Shown piece by piece: positions 7,890 to 8,359 of a stretch of DNA of 8,359 nucleotides; within the stretch, counting starts at the first letter, position 1, and each line of letters starts with the position of its first letter. The stretch spans positions 1 through 8,359 of the forward strand of contig JAAOZY010000035.1 in the NCBI GenBank assembly GCA_012274205.1, read 5' to 3'. The translations under genes and the position numbers were made by a program. This stretch comes from Betaproteobacteria bacterium (GTDB lineage Bacteria > Pseudomonadota > Gammaproteobacteria > Burkholderiales > SG8-39). The notes under the pieces were generated by a model. The model searched no databases. It saw nothing but the letters and a program-made list of their open reading frames with translations, and was not told the origin of the DNA.

Positions 7890-8359
7890 CTACATCTTCT
7901 TGTACTTGTCGATCAGCTTGCGCGCGCTGTCGAGCAGGGCTTTGCCATCGGCGCCTTTCGCGCTGACGTCCTTGACCCAGCCATCGATCACCGGTTGCGC
8001 AGCTGCTTTCCATTTCTCGATCTCGCCTGCAGGCACGGTGTTGAACGTATTGCCGTGCGCCACCGCCGGTTTCTTGCCCGACACGTCGGCTTCCTCGAAC
8101 TTCAGGCCGATCCATTCGGAAAGTCCCGCGCCACTGTTGGCATCGAGCACTTTCTTCGCGTCGGGCGGCAGGCTGTCGTATTTCGCCTTGTTCATCGCGA
8201 GTATGAAAACAGAAGTGTAGATCGCGGGCTCGGACGGGTCAGTTTCGGTATGGAATTTGACCAGTTCCTGCACCTTCAACGCCGGCACCACCTCCCACGG
8301 AATCACGCCGCCATCGATGACGCCCTTGGCCAGCGCCTCGGGCAGCTTCGGTACCGGCA
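7890..8359 (-). CDS. dctP: TRAP transporter solute receptor, DctP family (C-terminal part; 5' end beyond right edge)
   Basis: The last 155 residues of a periplasmic substrate-binding protein that captures the solute and delivers it to DctQM. The fragment starts PVPKLPEALAKGVIDG and continues with GGVIPWEVVPALKVQE and YTSVFILAMNKAKYDSLPPD, the hinge and C-terminal pattern of the DctP family. It ends in lysine-rich helices (LIDKYKKM). Complete receptors have roughly 320-340 residues, so about half is missing, including the signal peptide and the conserved arginine that binds the carboxylate. The missing part would have carried most of the ligand information. It appears to lead the operon seen here, with CMD, dioxygenase, dctQ and dctM downstream. 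Any promoter and regulator gene lie to the right of the window. Confidence 0.93.
   Translation of the reverse strand, partial: PVPKLPEALAKGVIDGGVIPWEVVPALKVQELVKFHTETDPSEPAIYTSVFILAMNKAKYDSLPPDAKKVLDANSGAGLSEWIGLKFEEADVSGKKPAVAHGNTFNTVPAGEIEKWKAAAQPVIDGWVKDVSAKGADGKALLDSARKLIDKYKKM

Noticed and set aside
7801..8115. N-terminal extension of the CMD-family gene to 8115
   Set aside because: This part runs out of frame through dctP and the hairpins. The GTG at 7800 has a strong AGGAG site at ideal spacing.

Overview
The window comes from a GC-rich bacterial chromosome. The protein types (single-chain B12-dependent MetH, tripartite TRAP transporter genes, class III ring-cleavage dioxygenase) and the preference for G/C in third codon positions fit a betaproteobacterium, most likely Burkholderiales or a relative. 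That assignment is an inference from gene content and rests on no marker gene.

Left part (1-2341, minus strand): the first 780 codons of metH, cobalamin-dependent methionine synthase, running off the left edge just after the cobalamin-binding DxHxxG motif. Bases 2342-2695 are a long divergent intergenic region. It holds a good sigma70-type promoter facing metH, then an intrinsic terminator about 110 nt downstream and still about 130 nt before the metH start. That layout looks like a transcription-attenuation leader (or a small RNA) in front of metH, and I do not recognise its class. A TGACGTCA palindrome and a 10-bp direct repeat with a 21-bp period lie in the same leader. A separate promoter reads rightwards.

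Middle part (2696-4429, plus strand): a single-domain rhodanese sulfurtransferase followed by a 12-helix MFS transporter, probably co-transcribed. The MFS start is uncertain because the best ribosome binding site serves an out-of-frame 8-codon ORF.

Right part (4516-8359, minus strand, convergent with the MFS gene): one operon read from the right edge. Its order is TRAP solute receptor dctP (3' part only), a carboxymuconolactone-decarboxylase-family protein, a class III extradiol dioxygenase of the HpaD/AmnB type, the TRAP small permease dctQ and the TRAP large permease dctM. Putting a ring-cleavage enzyme and a CMD-family protein between the receptor and permease genes suggests that the cell imports an aromatic or related carboxylate and opens its ring. 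Strong hairpins after dctP may raise receptor mRNA relative to the downstream genes, and a short hairpin with a T tract ends the operon.

No mobile element, CRISPR array, tRNA or rRNA gene was seen. The long ORFs opposite metH, the MFS gene and the TRAP genes are GC-rich coding shadows.
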